Assembly: GCA_010015655.1 (NCBI GenBank) | Contig: ML976656.1 | Span: 1,716,856 to 1,780,855, forward strand | Direction of reading: 5' to 3' | From: Bimuria novae-zelandiae CBS 107.79 | Lineage: Eukaryota > Ascomycota > Dothideomycetes > Pleosporales > Didymosphaeriaceae | Length of the DNA stretch: 64,000 bases | Part shown: positions 11,029-22,666 of the stretch, piece by piece | Layout: every line of letters begins with the position of its first letter | Position numbering within the stretch: the stretch's first letter is position 1 | Notes under the pieces: generated by a model | What the model saw: only the letters and a program-made list of their open reading frames with translations | Databases searched by the model: none | What the model was told of the DNA's origin: nothing | Made by a program: the position numbers and the translations under genes

Positions 11029-12038
11029 CCAAGATCACGGGTGGGTAGAATTAGTCATCGATTAGCGTTGGCCAAACGGACCATTGAAAGGAGGCGGGCA
11101 CTTCCGTCGCCTTGTCTTATCAACCCATTCTTCGTCTTTGGGCACGGCACAATCCAAAATTCCAATGCCGGCAAAGCGATCCTCGCTCGTGCTGACGTAC
11201 TTGATAAAGGCTTATCGCAACTTTTGTGTGTGGAAACGCCCAGCGCAGACTAAGCTCCAAAAGAATGGCGAAACAAAACCCTCAACCTGTTATTTACGTA
11301 CGCTTACGCAGGGCTAAAGCATGCTCAGGTTGTCTCTGCCAAGCTCAGTGACTTTTCTCGAGTGTTCTAGACCTTGGTGCGACTGAGTGACCTAATTGGG
11401 CCCACCTTATATGGGGCGAGGCGGAAAAGTCCAACAGGTAGTTGGGCACCTTTTGCCGGATGGCGATATTGTCGTAATCAACCTCCCTCGTACTCCCGAG
11501 CGCGTTTCAGGCAGCTCCCTAACAGGCTCTTTGGTTCCGCATCTTGTCCTCTCCCCAAAAGCTTTACTACACGCGTACAGAGCAGCAGGGCTGTAAAAGA
11601 GATGTGCTCTGATGAGTTTGGCAGTCTACCGTAGCCCTGGAGGTAGCTTTTCTTTATTGTCTTCAACGACCTGAACAGATCATGCGACACACAGCAGCAA
11701 GAAACACACCATGGTCACAGCAACAGAAGGGCGCGCTGGACGTATCCAGCTCACGTGCATAGCTTGGTAAGGTCTTTTTACACCGTTCCCCGTTTTGTCT
11801 AAGACTGTAGCCTAAGTGCTGTGTGTAGTCGTAGATCTGACAGAAAATGCCTGACTTGATGATCGGTCTCGCACGAACTCCCCAAACATACTAATCCCAA
11901 ACCGGACGGAAGTCAGACTAACATCCGTCTGGGACTTCTGTACAAGTTTTAAATGCAGTCTCCAAGAGCATTTCATGTAGCATTTATTCATATACTGCAT
12001 CACAAGAGCAGTATAATTCTAGTTACTTCCAGTTCACC
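11029..12038. other. Intergenic region left of the SnoaL-like gene
   Basis: GC-balanced DNA between the pogo element and the SnoaL-like gene. No supported gene or RNA. The last few hundred bases presumably hold that gene's promoter. Confidence 0.5.
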
Positions 12039-12474
12039 ATGTCTAAATACACATCTACGCGCGAAGGTTTTGAGCGATTCCTATTATTGGCCCTCACCGG
12101 TTCCCCAGACGAAGCCGAGTCATTCGTTGAAAGCGCTGTGACGCCAGGGTTCTACATCGTTTGTGAACGGCGCCCGCCAATCATACGATCAATACGTCAA
12201 ACATATCGTTGAGATGCGACCAAAGGTTACCGAAAGCAAGCCGAAGGTGTAGGTCCAGTTCCCGTTCTGTTGCGATGGGGACTTGGTACTGACATTTTCT
12301 GTTGCTTGATTAAAACAGGAATTTCTCCGCGATGGAGACCAGCTCGCAGCGCGCATGACCGGTTCTATAAAAGTCGATGGGGCTACCGTAGTGCTTGAGA
12401 TTTTGATCTTCGGGAAGGTTGAGGCACAGAGCGGGAAGTTGGAGTGGTTGATTGAGCGGTATGTTTCAGCCTAG
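12039..12474 (+). pseudogene. SnoaL-like (NTF2-fold) protein gene with one frameshift
   Basis: ATG at 12039 (context CACCATGTC) opens MSKYTSTREGFERFLLLAL and continues to TPGFYIV near 12160. There the frame moves by one base and homologous-looking sequence goes on as VNGARQSYDQYVKHIVEMRP. A 72-bp intron follows (12247-12318, GTGTAG...AACAG). Exon 2 gives EFLRDGDQLAARMTG, LEILIFGKVEAQSGKLEWL and a stop at 12472-12474. The layout fits the small fungal SnoaL-like/NTF2-fold proteins of about 130-150 residues, whose substrates are mostly unknown. Without the one-base shift it would be an intact two-exon gene, so an assembly or sequencing error is a real alternative to pseudogenisation. It lies close to the large RIP-mutated nest. 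Confidence 0.7.
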
Positions 12475-13579
12475 GCACAGTGTCAATGAAAGCTGTTGGA
12501 TGGTTCCAAACTGCTGGACGCTTCGATATGTCTTTAGAATGGTTCAATACATTCGACATCTTTCAAGTGGTAACCGATGCAATCTTCGATCTTTGTTGTT
12601 CACAGAGCCCATGTTAAGTGATTGCTGGCCATCCTCTACCTATTTCCGTGTATTATCCTAGTGCGCTTTTCTGTTGTTTCACTTATGGGTTTGTGATTAG
12701 CGCTCATCCGCGGCACAGTCTGGAATGATCGTCAATACAATAAAGGAGACGCTTGCCGGTTACCGGGACCATGGGGTTCAACCCCAAGTGCGGTCAACGC
12801 TCCGCTCAACACCATAATAGCTCAAAATCATCACATGAAATTCATTGTCCGATGAAAGATCAAGATTATCACTGTCCGAACGTCCGTAGGTCAGTCCGGA
12901 GTAAAATGGGCCGCATACAAAGATTCACCAGACAAAGAGTCGCTTGGCCCCGCACGCTTTTCACTGTATTTGATATAATGCGTCACCACGCAATTTTTGT
13001 CAAGTTCTTTGATAGTGAGAGCTGAGTCTGCGTATATATATCTCCAAAATGTTACAGCATGTTCTTCTTCATCATCGGCCTTACTCTATATCGATCCTTC
13101 TCTTTCAGACAGCATTACAAGCTCCCTTAAGGATCTTTCGTACACCTCTTTCACACGGCACTACCCTTTCTGAATTTCAACGCTATTGGTTTTCTTGTTT
13201 ATTTCTGGACTACATCGATACATTGAAAAATAAACCCTCCATACCAATTTTCAGCATGGTCGAACATGGCTAGGCGAGAGGCTTGGGTGGCGCCGACGAT
13301 CAGACAAAACAGGCAAGAGCCAATTCTGTTACAATCAATGCAGTGAGACAAAGGGTAACTGTGCGAAGTAGTAAAATTAGTGTATCATGTATTGTGTTGT
13401 TGTTCTTTTTTTTGTTGTTCTGCTGTTGTGGTCACCTTTTGTATGGCCGCAACTCGGGTCTGTTTACATGACGTATCTACGATACTGTTGAGGTAAGAGG
13501 TACTTGATAAGATGAGGAAGCAGCACCAGACCACCACCACGTGGCACACATAATCCGCGTCTCCTTATAACCGTCACAC
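12475..13579. other. Intergenic region right of the SnoaL-like gene
   Basis: GC-balanced to mildly AT-rich sequence with no recognised gene. It ends where the strongly AT-rich retrotransposon nest begins near 13580. Confidence 0.45.
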
Positions 13580-14869
13580 ACCCCCTTATCCTGTAGTTAA
13601 TCTACAACGTAAGGATAAATCTCTTAAGTATCCTTCTTTATCTTACGAACCTTTAAATAATATCTATAAAGTGTAGTTACTATACAAATTTATTATACTT
13701 TTATTAAAGAAGGATCTTTGTTATACTATTAGTAAGTATTTAGTTTATAAACTTTTAGTATACGTAAAGATAATTATCCTTAACCTCCTAGCGGATCTAG
13801 TTCTAGTAAATATTAATATATTTAAGTTTAGTGCTAAGCTTATTTCTATCCCTTATAGCTATGTCTACAATCTATTAGTTATTATACTAAATAATAGGCG
13901 TTTAGTTAAGCTTTAAAGATAGTTTTTTAAATAGATAGTACTACTTTTCTATTTTTAAGCTAGTAAGAGATAGAGCGAGTAGCTTAGCCTTAATTATTAA
14001 TTTTCTAATTATACGTTAAAGTATTACCTTCTAGTTAATAGCTATACTAAATAACTAAATTATATATCCTTAAAAGCTTTAGCGCGTCTTAATATTATTA
14101 GTAAAAGTAGTATTAGATACCCTAAAGAAGATAAGATTATAGTCCTACAGTGTAATAAAGTACTCTTAAATACCTCTTTTATCTATAGCTTATGTCTGTA
14201 AGGCTCGATACGTTATATTAAGAATATAATGCCACATCCTTTAAATAGGTTTAACGTGTACTTAACTAGAATTAGTTAAATATAAGGCGTAGATAACGTA
14301 AGCGTAAGCTAGATTAGGTTAGCTATACTGTGTTAGGTAGGCAAGGTAGCTTATAAGCTCTTAATAGGTCTTTATTTAAGCTTTATTTAGTTCCTCTAAA
14401 GATTATTCTAGGTAGTTTACTAGCATAGATACCTCTACAAGATAGCTAGTAGAAATAATATTATACTTAGTAGTAACCTTATTAATATAGGCGTCCTGTA
14501 CTAAGTAAATTATAAATATATTAGTGTCTTAAATAATACGTATACTTAAGAACTACTTGAGTTCTGTAAAGTATTTTAAGCTATAGTGTTTATTAAGCTT
14601 TTTTTAAACTCTTAGTGTAGATGCCTGTTTAATAGGTGGAAAGCTATAATAATATTATTAACGTAAATAAATATAATTAACTAGCTAGTAACGTAGATAT
14701 ATAGAAATCTTAGAATAATTGTTAAGCCTAGAGACTTTAGTATCCCTCTTAGGTCCTTATACTATAGGAGCGGTAATTCCTTTAGTCTGTATAGGGCTCT
14801 TAGCATCTATAGTAGCTCTCTATCCTTTTTAAAACTATTAAGTGTCTAAGCGTAAAGCTTTTAATTAAG
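13580..14869 (-). mobile_element. Copia 3 remnant, reverse transcriptase end (left part)
   Basis: On the minus strand the stretch 14600-14830 reads as a Ty1/copia reverse transcriptase with RIP changes: LRALYRLKELPLL (usually LKALYGLKESP) and FIYVNNIIIAFH, where the catalytic YVDD has become YVNN. The RNase H end should lie further left, but it is too mutated to read. The element is cut at 14870 by the gypsy 1 insertion and continues at 31284. No LTR was recognised at its left end near 13580. Confidence 0.65.
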
Positions 14870-14874
14870 TATAG

Positions 14875-15088
14875 TGTAACGACGAGCACGGGCTTCACTA
14901 TCGTAGGCAGAAGATGCACGTTGACGGGATAGGTTAGCTCTATTTTAGCTATACTAAGATAGAGAGAAAAGTAATCTACAGGACGCTTGCGAAAGAAGGG
15001 ACGATAGTGTGCGCGCTAGACCTAAGGGGACTAGTATTTCGCGTAATTATGTAATCTATAGCTAATTTATTTAAGTAGCTCTATTATA
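14875..15088 (-). repeat. Gypsy 1 left LTR (3' LTR)
   Basis: 214 bp starting TGTAACGACGAGCACGGG. It aligns with 31066-31278 over its whole length (shared blocks GGCAGAAGATGCACGTT and GACCTAAGGG). The differences are almost all transitions, with a one-base length difference. Confidence 0.85.
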
Positions 15089-15099
15089 TTATCCCCCTC

Positions 15100-17375
15100 T
15101 AAGAGAGGCTTATCTTTAAGTCTTATATATCTACTTCCTCCTTTTCTATAATTTCCTTTCAGGTAGCCTTACTTTATAAATAGTTTTATTATTATTATCT
15201 GTTACTTTTAGGTTTTCACTTGCGTTATAAGCTTATAACTAGGTTTCTAATTGCGCTAGCAGGCTAGCTTTATTAAGATAGGCCTAATAATAATCTTTTA
15301 TCTTATATAGTGCTCTAACAAAGCCTCGGGCATTATACTAGGTTAGATTAGGGTTATAGCTAGTCTAGGAGGCCTTATACTGTAGGCGTCTATAATAGAG
15401 GCGGCTATTGAAAATCTTTTATATAGACTATTTTAAATTACTATTAACTTTAATTAGTTTCTCTTTAGGTTCAACTTAGCTAGATAGCGGGTTTGAAGAA
15501 GCCTTACGCAATAGTGGGCTAAAGACACGCTAGATATAGCGATAGTACATGTTAGCTACTTGCTCGGCTATTATAGTCTTGTGGCAAGGCAGTAAGAAGC
15601 AGCGCTTACTTAATTAGTCTACTATAATAAAGACGCAGTCGTATCCTTTTTTATTATATAAGAATAACTTACAGTTAATAAATATATCCTACTAAGCTTA
15701 GGGAAGGTTTAGTAGAAACTTAAAAAGGCTAAAAGTCTTATTATAAGATATATAGCTCTATTAACATACCTTCTACGTAGTAACATAGTTATTAATATCC
15801 TTACTTATGCTTAGCTAGTAGTACTAATTTTAAAATAGTTTTTTAGTCTTCCTTTTACTTAGGTGTGTAGTTACTTAAGTAGCATAAATAGCTTAAATAA
15901 GGTAGATTTTAAGAAAGTATACTATAAAGACTACTAGCTTGCCGTAGTGCGTAAAAAGATCTATATTATTAAGCTTATATAACGCGTGCTTACTAGAGAG
16001 GGCGTACTCTTAGAATATCTATAGACTTTTATAATTTTAATTTATATTAATAATACGATTAACTAGAGCGTAGGGCTTATTTAAGAGTAGTAAGGCTATA
16101 AAGGTATTAGTAGTAATAATCTTAATTATATTAGTAGTTAAAAGGCCTTTTATAATAAGCGTAATTAAATTATCGCTTACTACTTTAATAAAGTTAATAT
16201 TAATTTACTTAGCTATAAGAAAAGCGCGCATTTAGATAGCTTTATTTTTATTCTTTTAAGTCTTTAGTTCTTCCTGCTTGCGCGACAGCGCGTTGACTAC
16301 TACGTTAGCTATACCTAGGTAGTAGGTAAGCGTTAGGTTATAATCTGCGATACTTATAGCCTAGCGTATCTATTAGGACATAAGTTCTTGCTTAGTTAAG
16401 AAGTACTCTAGCGCGTGGTGGTTAGTAAGGGCACTAAATAGCTTAGTAGTTCAAAGGCTAATAAGCTAAAAACGCTATTTCTTAAAGCTATAAATAATAG
16501 TTAGTATCTCTTTATCGTGTATATTATAATTTATTTAAGGTACTTATAGTCTTTGAGTAGAAGGCTATAGGCCACTAAAGACTGTCCTTTTAAAGTTATA
16601 AAAGTACTTTAGTAATAATTTTATTACTTATATAAGTTTTTATGCGTGTCTTCTAGTAGAGTAAGTAATAAGTAAAGACTTTATTAAAGAGCATAAAGTC
16701 TTTAGCATGCTAAAAGGTAGAGAGTTTATGTTTACTAAAAGTATACTATACGCCTTTTTTAAGTAGCTTAGTAAGTAGTTATATAACGCGCCTATAGTCC
16801 TTTAAAAAGGCTCTATAGAAGTTATAGAATCCTAAAAAAGATTAGAGGTTTTTTATTAATATAAGTATAGGCTAGTCCTGCACGGCTATAATTTTATTTA
16901 AATTCTTCTAGATTCTTTTTATACTAATAATAAGGCCTAAAAACTTTATTATAGTTATAATAAACTTACTTTTCTTAATATATGTCTGCAAGCCTGTAAT
17001 TTAAAGTTATTTTAGAACCTAGGAAATATGTTCTTTGTGCTATAATAAGTCCTTTAAGTTAATAAGGATATTATTAAGATAAGCTATATAAAAGTTATTA
17101 AGGAGGCTATAAAATACTTTATTAACATATCGCTAAAAGGTAGCGGGACCGTTATAAATGCTAAAGGGTAGTACGTAATACTTATAGTCACTATAACGCG
17201 TGTAGAAGGTTGTAAAGTCCTTAATATTCTTATTAAGGTAAATGCGATAGAAAGCTTATTATATATCAAGCTTAGTAAATATCTTAGCGTATATAAGACG
17301 GGTAAAAGTATCTTAAATTAGAGGGATAGGATAAGTATCCTTTTTAGTAATAGTATTAAGCTTTTAATAGTTAAT
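15100..17375 (-). pseudogene. Gypsy 1 pol remnant (RT, RNase H, integrase)
   Basis: On the minus strand: RT near 16950-17330, with NGPATFQRYVNKVFYSLLNN followed by IAYLNNILI (the catalytic YLDD is changed to YLNN); RNase H near 16260-16440 (TNHHALEYFLTKQEL, NVVVNALSRKQEELK); and the integrase core near 15545-15645 (YDCVFIIVD, LSKRCFLLPCHKT, EQVANMY). These are Ty3/gypsy hallmarks. D-to-N changes and many TAG/TAA fit RIP, so the product would be inactive. The N-terminal part of pol lies beyond the copia 1 insertion at 22667 and upward. Confidence 0.8.
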
Positions 17376-17380
17376 ATAGA

Positions 17381-17605
17381 TGTCCGATTACAAGGCCTTT
17401 GTAATCCTGCACTATTGTTAATAGTGCAGTAGAGAATATAAGGCTGGCGCACCTCCAGCTGCACACTATCCTAGTTAGTGCTAGCGTTAGGTCGGCACGT
17501 ACTAGAGACCTCGCCTACGGCCAATCTCCATCACTCAATCAATCAACTTCATCAACNNNNNNNNNNNNNNNNNNNNNNNNNNNNNNNNNNNNNNNNNNNN
17601 NNNNN
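17381..17605 (+). repeat. Copia 1 5' LTR
   Basis: Starts TGTCCGATTACAAGG. Length is inferred from the 225-bp 3' LTR, because 17557-17606 is N. It contains a perfect 10-bp hairpin stem CTGCACTATT (17407-17416) with AATAGTGCAG (17420-17429) around the loop GTT. Confidence 0.85.
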
Positions 17606-17606
17606 N
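17557..17606. other. Assembly gap (N)
   Basis: 50 undetermined bases over the end of the copia 1 5' LTR and the expected primer-binding site. Gap filling was probably hard because the LTR is repeated at 22437. Confidence 1.
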
Positions 17607-17622
17607 AATCAAGCCGATCAAA

Positions 17623-20600
17623 ATGGCCCTATCGACCCTCAGAGATCCTACGGTGATCCTGACCGACTACACAAACTACACGCCATGGCTTAAACAGCTT
17701 AAAACAAGATGCCAATTCCTAAAGGTCTAGAGTATTATTGACCCAGTGCTGACGGATAAACCAAAGCAGAAACCCGCGATGCCGATGCCCCCAGCGATAG
17801 GAAGCTACCAGCCAAGCACGGCTTACGCGACTGCGAATCTAAATGATATGCCAAGAATGCCCTCACATCTATCGACAGCAAGCGCGAAAGCATACAAAGA
17901 CAATAGCGACTATCATAAGGGACAGCTAGAGATATACAAGATTATGGACCGCGAGTATCGAGAGGAGCAAGACAGCCTAAATCAAGTGGTTACCTTTCTC
18001 TAATTAATAGTCTTAGCGCATCTCTAGAATAACTGCTATATCCTAGATTAATCAATTAGGCAGTGGATCAACAACCTCACAATCACAGTTAGGGTAGATC
18101 TGCAAGACGAATACAGACGATCTAGGGCAAGGTATTAAGAAGCCCTTAAGCCAATAAGAACAGTCGGATTATGGGCTACATGGCTATCTGAGTACAATCA
18201 TGTAGCCACAGAAGCAGAGACCAATCAGGTCCTAGAGCTCCAAAGGCTAGACTCAGTCAAAGAAGACTTTATGAAGGCAGTTGTCCATGTCGCACCTATG
18301 TAGGTAACGACCTTCTAATAATACGGAAGCAAAAATGCAGCTATCTCACGGAAGCACACAATGAAACTCTTCTAAGACTATATAATTTTGTAGCACCTAA
18401 TTAAGGGCAAATAAAAGGGCGCTTTTGCTGCTGCAGGTTTATCTCTCGCTGACAGTGGTGAATCCACCCAGGCCACAGACAGGGACGCCTCTCTTATAGA
18501 TAAAGTAGCAACATTGAAAAATCAGGGAAGACCTCGTAAACAACGATCTGCTAGTCATAGTACCAAAGCCAAGCGGTCCGCGATTACAGACGATAAGCCA
18601 ACGGCAGTTAGTAGCCTTAAGTACCCTACTTATAAACAACGCTATAGTCTACAAGACTGCTTCTACGCCTTCCCAGATAAGCAACCAGATTAGTTTAGGC
18701 CAAAGCCTGGCATAGCTACCCTAATTAAATTCAGGTTAGAGAATGACCCAGAGCTTCAAGAAAGCCTAAGGATAACAAAGAGGGCCAGATCACAGGCACC
18801 TACAATTAAACTATCACACACTCCCACTCCAACTCGAATCACTAAGGCTAATGATGAGTGACTAGATGGACGCCAGATCACTAAAATCCCAGCGAGCTTT
18901 AACGCCGCATCCTTCCACACGTACCTATTGCGATGCTCAGCCATACTCGATTCAGGCACAACCTGCCATATCTTTAACGACATCGATCGCTTCGTCTCAT
19001 ACCGACCACCGGCGCCAGGAGATTTCATATGGGCAGGGAATACACAAATATGGATTAAAGGATACGGGAGCGTTCATCTCAACATACGGAGTGCAAGAGG
19101 CAATCGAATAATACGGCTAGACAATGTTGCCTATTGCCCTGATCTGCTCTGCAATCTTGTATCGTTCCGATTACTCCGGAGGCAAGGCTTTTGGTGGGAC
19201 ACGCGAGCAGAACCAACAACACTAAAGCGACAAGACAACACAATATTGGCAGAACTAGAAGAGATGCATGGCCAATGGGTGCTAGAATACAGATCAGCCC
19301 TAGTAGGCTGCACTGTTGCCAATAGTGCGCTAGCAGCGCACAAAACCAACTCAAGAACAAAGCGCAGGCCACAGAAAGCAAGCGCAATTACCTAGCACAA
19401 GCGATTAGGCCACCCAGGACCTCAGGCACTCGAACACCTAGTGCAGCAATCTGAGGGGGTGAGGATCAAAGGACTTACCACAGTCAAATGCGACGCCTGC
19501 GGCAGAGCCAAACTCAAGCGACAAATCCGCAGACAACCCAAAGAGCTTACGAAAGGCCCCGGAGAGAGAATCGCAATCGACTTTCACGACTTTGAAGCAG
19601 ACAGCTCGACAGGAGAGAAGAGTCAGATGCTCATCACTAACAGATTCTCCAGCTTCACCTAGGACCTCTACTTCAAGGATAATCGCCCGGCACGATCCAT
19701 TATCAAGCAACTTAGCACCTTTGTACTATTTATAAAAGTATAATTCAAAGTCACAGTAAAAGTCATCGAATTAGACAACGAGATCTTCTTTATTAAAGCA
19801 AACGTTAAGAAGTGGTGCTCAGCACAAGGCATCAGAATTAAGCCTTTAGCACCTGATACTCAATCACAAAATAGAGGGGCTAAACGCTTAGGGGGTGTAA
19901 TCAAGGAGAAAGCGCGCGCGATGCGACTAGACTCTAACCTACCCTAGCAGCTATGGCCTGAGATCACACGGGCAGCAGTCTACCTCTATAATTAAATACT
20001 AAACTACGCTAATCGCTAGAGATTACCATACGAAGTATTCTTTATAACAATAGCCTTTTAAAACGGCGTGGTCACTTAACCAAAGAAGCCTAATTAAACT
20101 TACCTTAAGGCTTATAGCTGCAAAGCTTTTGCAATGACTAACGATACAAAGCGTGGCAAGAGCAAACTCCAAAGATTAGATCCTAAAGCATAGATTGGTT
20201 ACATTATTGGCTACCAATCATCCAACATCTAGAGGATATGGATCCCCTTACTCGCGAAGACAATCAGCACTCGCGATATAATATTTAATGAAGACACAGT
20301 GTTCTCAGGCAAGACTAAAGACCTGATGGATAATCTCATGCATAACACCTTGGAAGAGATAGCAGCATGGGTACGATCGGTAGAGTTACCTCCCTCACCT
20401 CGCCAGGGTCAAGCCACAGAGTCCTTCTATGAAGATGAGACAATCACTGAGGCACCAGGGGAAGAGGATGAAGGGACCCCGGGGTACAGGCAAGGCAGGA
20501 AGTTTAATTACAAGTATCCAACACCTCTATCAACACCGCCACTAGTTGCACTCCTTGCCCAATTACTGGCTAGAGATAATCAAGCTGAACTATCCCCAAA

Positions 20601-22374
20601 AGTGCAATCAGGGCAAAAATAAGTCAGTCCTTGGGCCGCGGCATTCATGGCAGGCACGGAAGCAGGAAGCAGTGGCAAGTATCAAGGCAAGATACTGGAT
20701 AAGGCCCAGCTCAGACGCATGATCACTGTGGGTAAGAAGCCACACAGAAGCCTGCTACCAGAACCACCCACCTGCAGAAGCAAGCTCAAGGATCACCCTC
20801 TCTATAATATGTGGAAGGAAGCCGAGCGATCTCATCTCCAGAGCCACAAGGAAATGAAGTCCTGGAGTAAGGTTGCAGCCGCTCCAGTAAAAGCAGCAGG
20901 TCATCAAATCCTTGACTGCATGTGGGTATATACTTACAAGCTTAACAAACACCATCGATTACAGAAATGCAAAGCAAGATTGGTAGTAAGAGGCGATCAA
21001 CAGCGACATCTTACCTTATAAGATACCTACGCCGCAACGCTTGCAGGACGATCCTTCCGCATGCTTATGTCAATTACAGCCCGGTTCGACCTAGAGCTTA
21101 TCTAACACGACGTCACTAACGCTTTTGTCCACGCAAAGCTGGACAGAGAAATCTACATAAGGATGCCTCGCGGCTACACACAAGCAGGTGCAATCCTCCA
21201 ACTACACAAAGCACTCTATGGACTGCGCATCTCTCCCCTACTTTGGCAGAGAGAGTTCACTACTGCACTCCGCGATATGGGGTTCAATACAGTCCCACAT
21301 GAGCCTTGTTGTTTCATCAAGGAAGGACTCATCATCTTCTTCTATGTAGATGATCTGATCATCGCCTATAAAAAAGATCACAAATCGGCCGCAGAAGCAG
21401 CCATCACAAAGATAAGCGCCAAGTTTACTCTAACTAGCGGAAAAGATCTACAGTGGTTTCTAGGAGTTGAAGTGATCAGAGACCGCACCAAGCGAAGGAT
21501 CTGGCTTTTACAAGCCTCATACATTGACAAGATATCTCGCCTCATAGATCACCATGAGATGCGATATAAGACGCCAATGACTTTGATTAAATTACTCCCG
21601 CGAACAGGACTAGCTACTAAGGCTAAGGTTAATCGATACCAGCGCAAAGTCGGATCAATTCTCTATACTACAGTTATAACTCGACCAGATATCGCCTTTG
21701 CAAGCTCTAGACTATCACGTTTTCTATCCAATCTAAGCGAGGATCATCATGCTGCCGCCGATTAAGTCCTCCTTTATCTTACAAAGACTAGATTACTGGG
21801 TCTACAGTTAGGAGGGGCAGACACCCTAGAAGTGGCTAGCGACGCATTATTTGCCGACAATACTCTAGACCGCAAGAGTTCACAAGGATATATTATTAAA
21901 CTATTTAGTAGGCTAATTGCCTGGAAGGCAAGCAAACAAGATACAGTCACCACATTAACAATAGAGGCCGAATTGCTGGCACTTTCACAGGTAGCCAAGG
22001 AGGCCATTTTCACTTCGCGATTACTCCGAGAGCTCCAGATCACTGTAAGCAATCACCCGATCATAATTAATTGCGACAATCAACAGACTATCCGTCTCAT
22101 CACTGAAGAGATTACAAAGTTACAGACCAAGCTGCGCCATGTAGATATCTACAATCATTAGCTAAGGCAGGAAGTGGCTAAAGGAACAATCAATGTTACC
22201 TATTAGAGATTAGAGGATATGGTAGCAGATGGTCTGACCAAGGCCCTGCCAGTAAACAAATGGAACAAGTTTCTGGATAAACTAGGACTTACAAATGTAT
22301 CAGACAAGATCACTGATCAAGAGGTCACCCTGCAGGATCTACAGCAAAGGATAGAGGCCTTTAAAATAGAGTAG
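17623..22374 (+). pseudogene. Copia 1 Gag-Pol polyprotein, broken by RIP-type stops
   Basis: One frame-consistent polyprotein opens at ATG 17623 (MALSTLRDPTVILTDYTNY) and ends with TAG at 22372. Domains in order: Gag (to about 18450); protease with ILDSGTTCHIF near 18943; GAG-pre-integrase with HPGPQALEHLV and CDACGRAKLKRQ (19410-19530); integrase core from ERIAIDFHDFEA (19563); reverse transcriptase with DVTNAFVHAKLD, LHKALYGLRISPLLW and intact FFYVDDL (YVDD at 21342-21353); RNase H with DALFADNTLDRKSSQGYI (21841 on) and ADGLTKALP (22230). Stops are mostly TAG/TAA at positions where Gln or Trp is expected (for example 17730, 18001, 21019, 21763). The RT catalytic motif survives, but the polyprotein is not translatable as it stands. 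Confidence 0.88.
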
Positions 22375-22436
22375 AAGGATAGACCAATATTACTGTAAAG
22401 CGTTCAGCTTAAGGATGTGCTCAAGCTAAGGGGGTG

Positions 22437-22661
22437 TGTCCAATTACAAGGCCTTTGTAATCCTGCACTATTGTTAATAGTGCAGTAGAGAATATAAGGC
22501 TGGCGCACCTCCAGCTACACACTATCCTAGTTAGTGCTAGCGTTAGGTCGGCACGTACTAGAGACCTCGCCTACGGCCAATCTCCATCACTCAATCAATC
22601 AACTTCATCAACTATCAAGATCACACCATCTCAAAGTGACAGAATACCATTAAATCTCACA
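22437..22661 (+). repeat. Copia 1 3' LTR
   Basis: 225 bp from TGTCCAATTACAAGG to CTCACA. It is followed by the target duplication ATAGA. It has the same 10-bp hairpin as the 5' LTR (22463-22472 with 22476-22485). Confidence 0.9.
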
Positions 22662-22666
22662 ATAGA

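Larger units (their letters stand above)
17381..22661 (+). mobile_element. Copia 1 LTR retrotransposon, the least mutated copy
   Basis: A Ty1/copia element with LTRs at 17381-17605 (end hidden in an N gap) and 22437-22661, flanked by the duplication ATAGA (17376-17380, 22662-22666). It sits inside gypsy 1 pol. The polypurine tract CTAAGGGGGTG abuts the 3' LTR. The visible parts of the two LTRs differ at only two sites (TGTCCGATT versus TGTCCAATT; AGCTGCAC versus AGCTACAC), both G/A. It is therefore the youngest insertion in the nest by this measure. The polyprotein still has scattered RIP-type stops. Confidence 0.92.

Noticed and set aside
10990..11030. A second left-type outer end for pogo copy 2 at the right side
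   Set aside because: Similarity to the left end stops at CCGTGCATT; the next bases do not match the outer 18 bases, so the right end is given as incomplete.
17084..17269. 61-codon minus-strand frame as a separate gene
   Set aside because: It overlaps the gypsy 1 reverse transcriptase remnant on the same strand and is only a gap between RIP-made stops.
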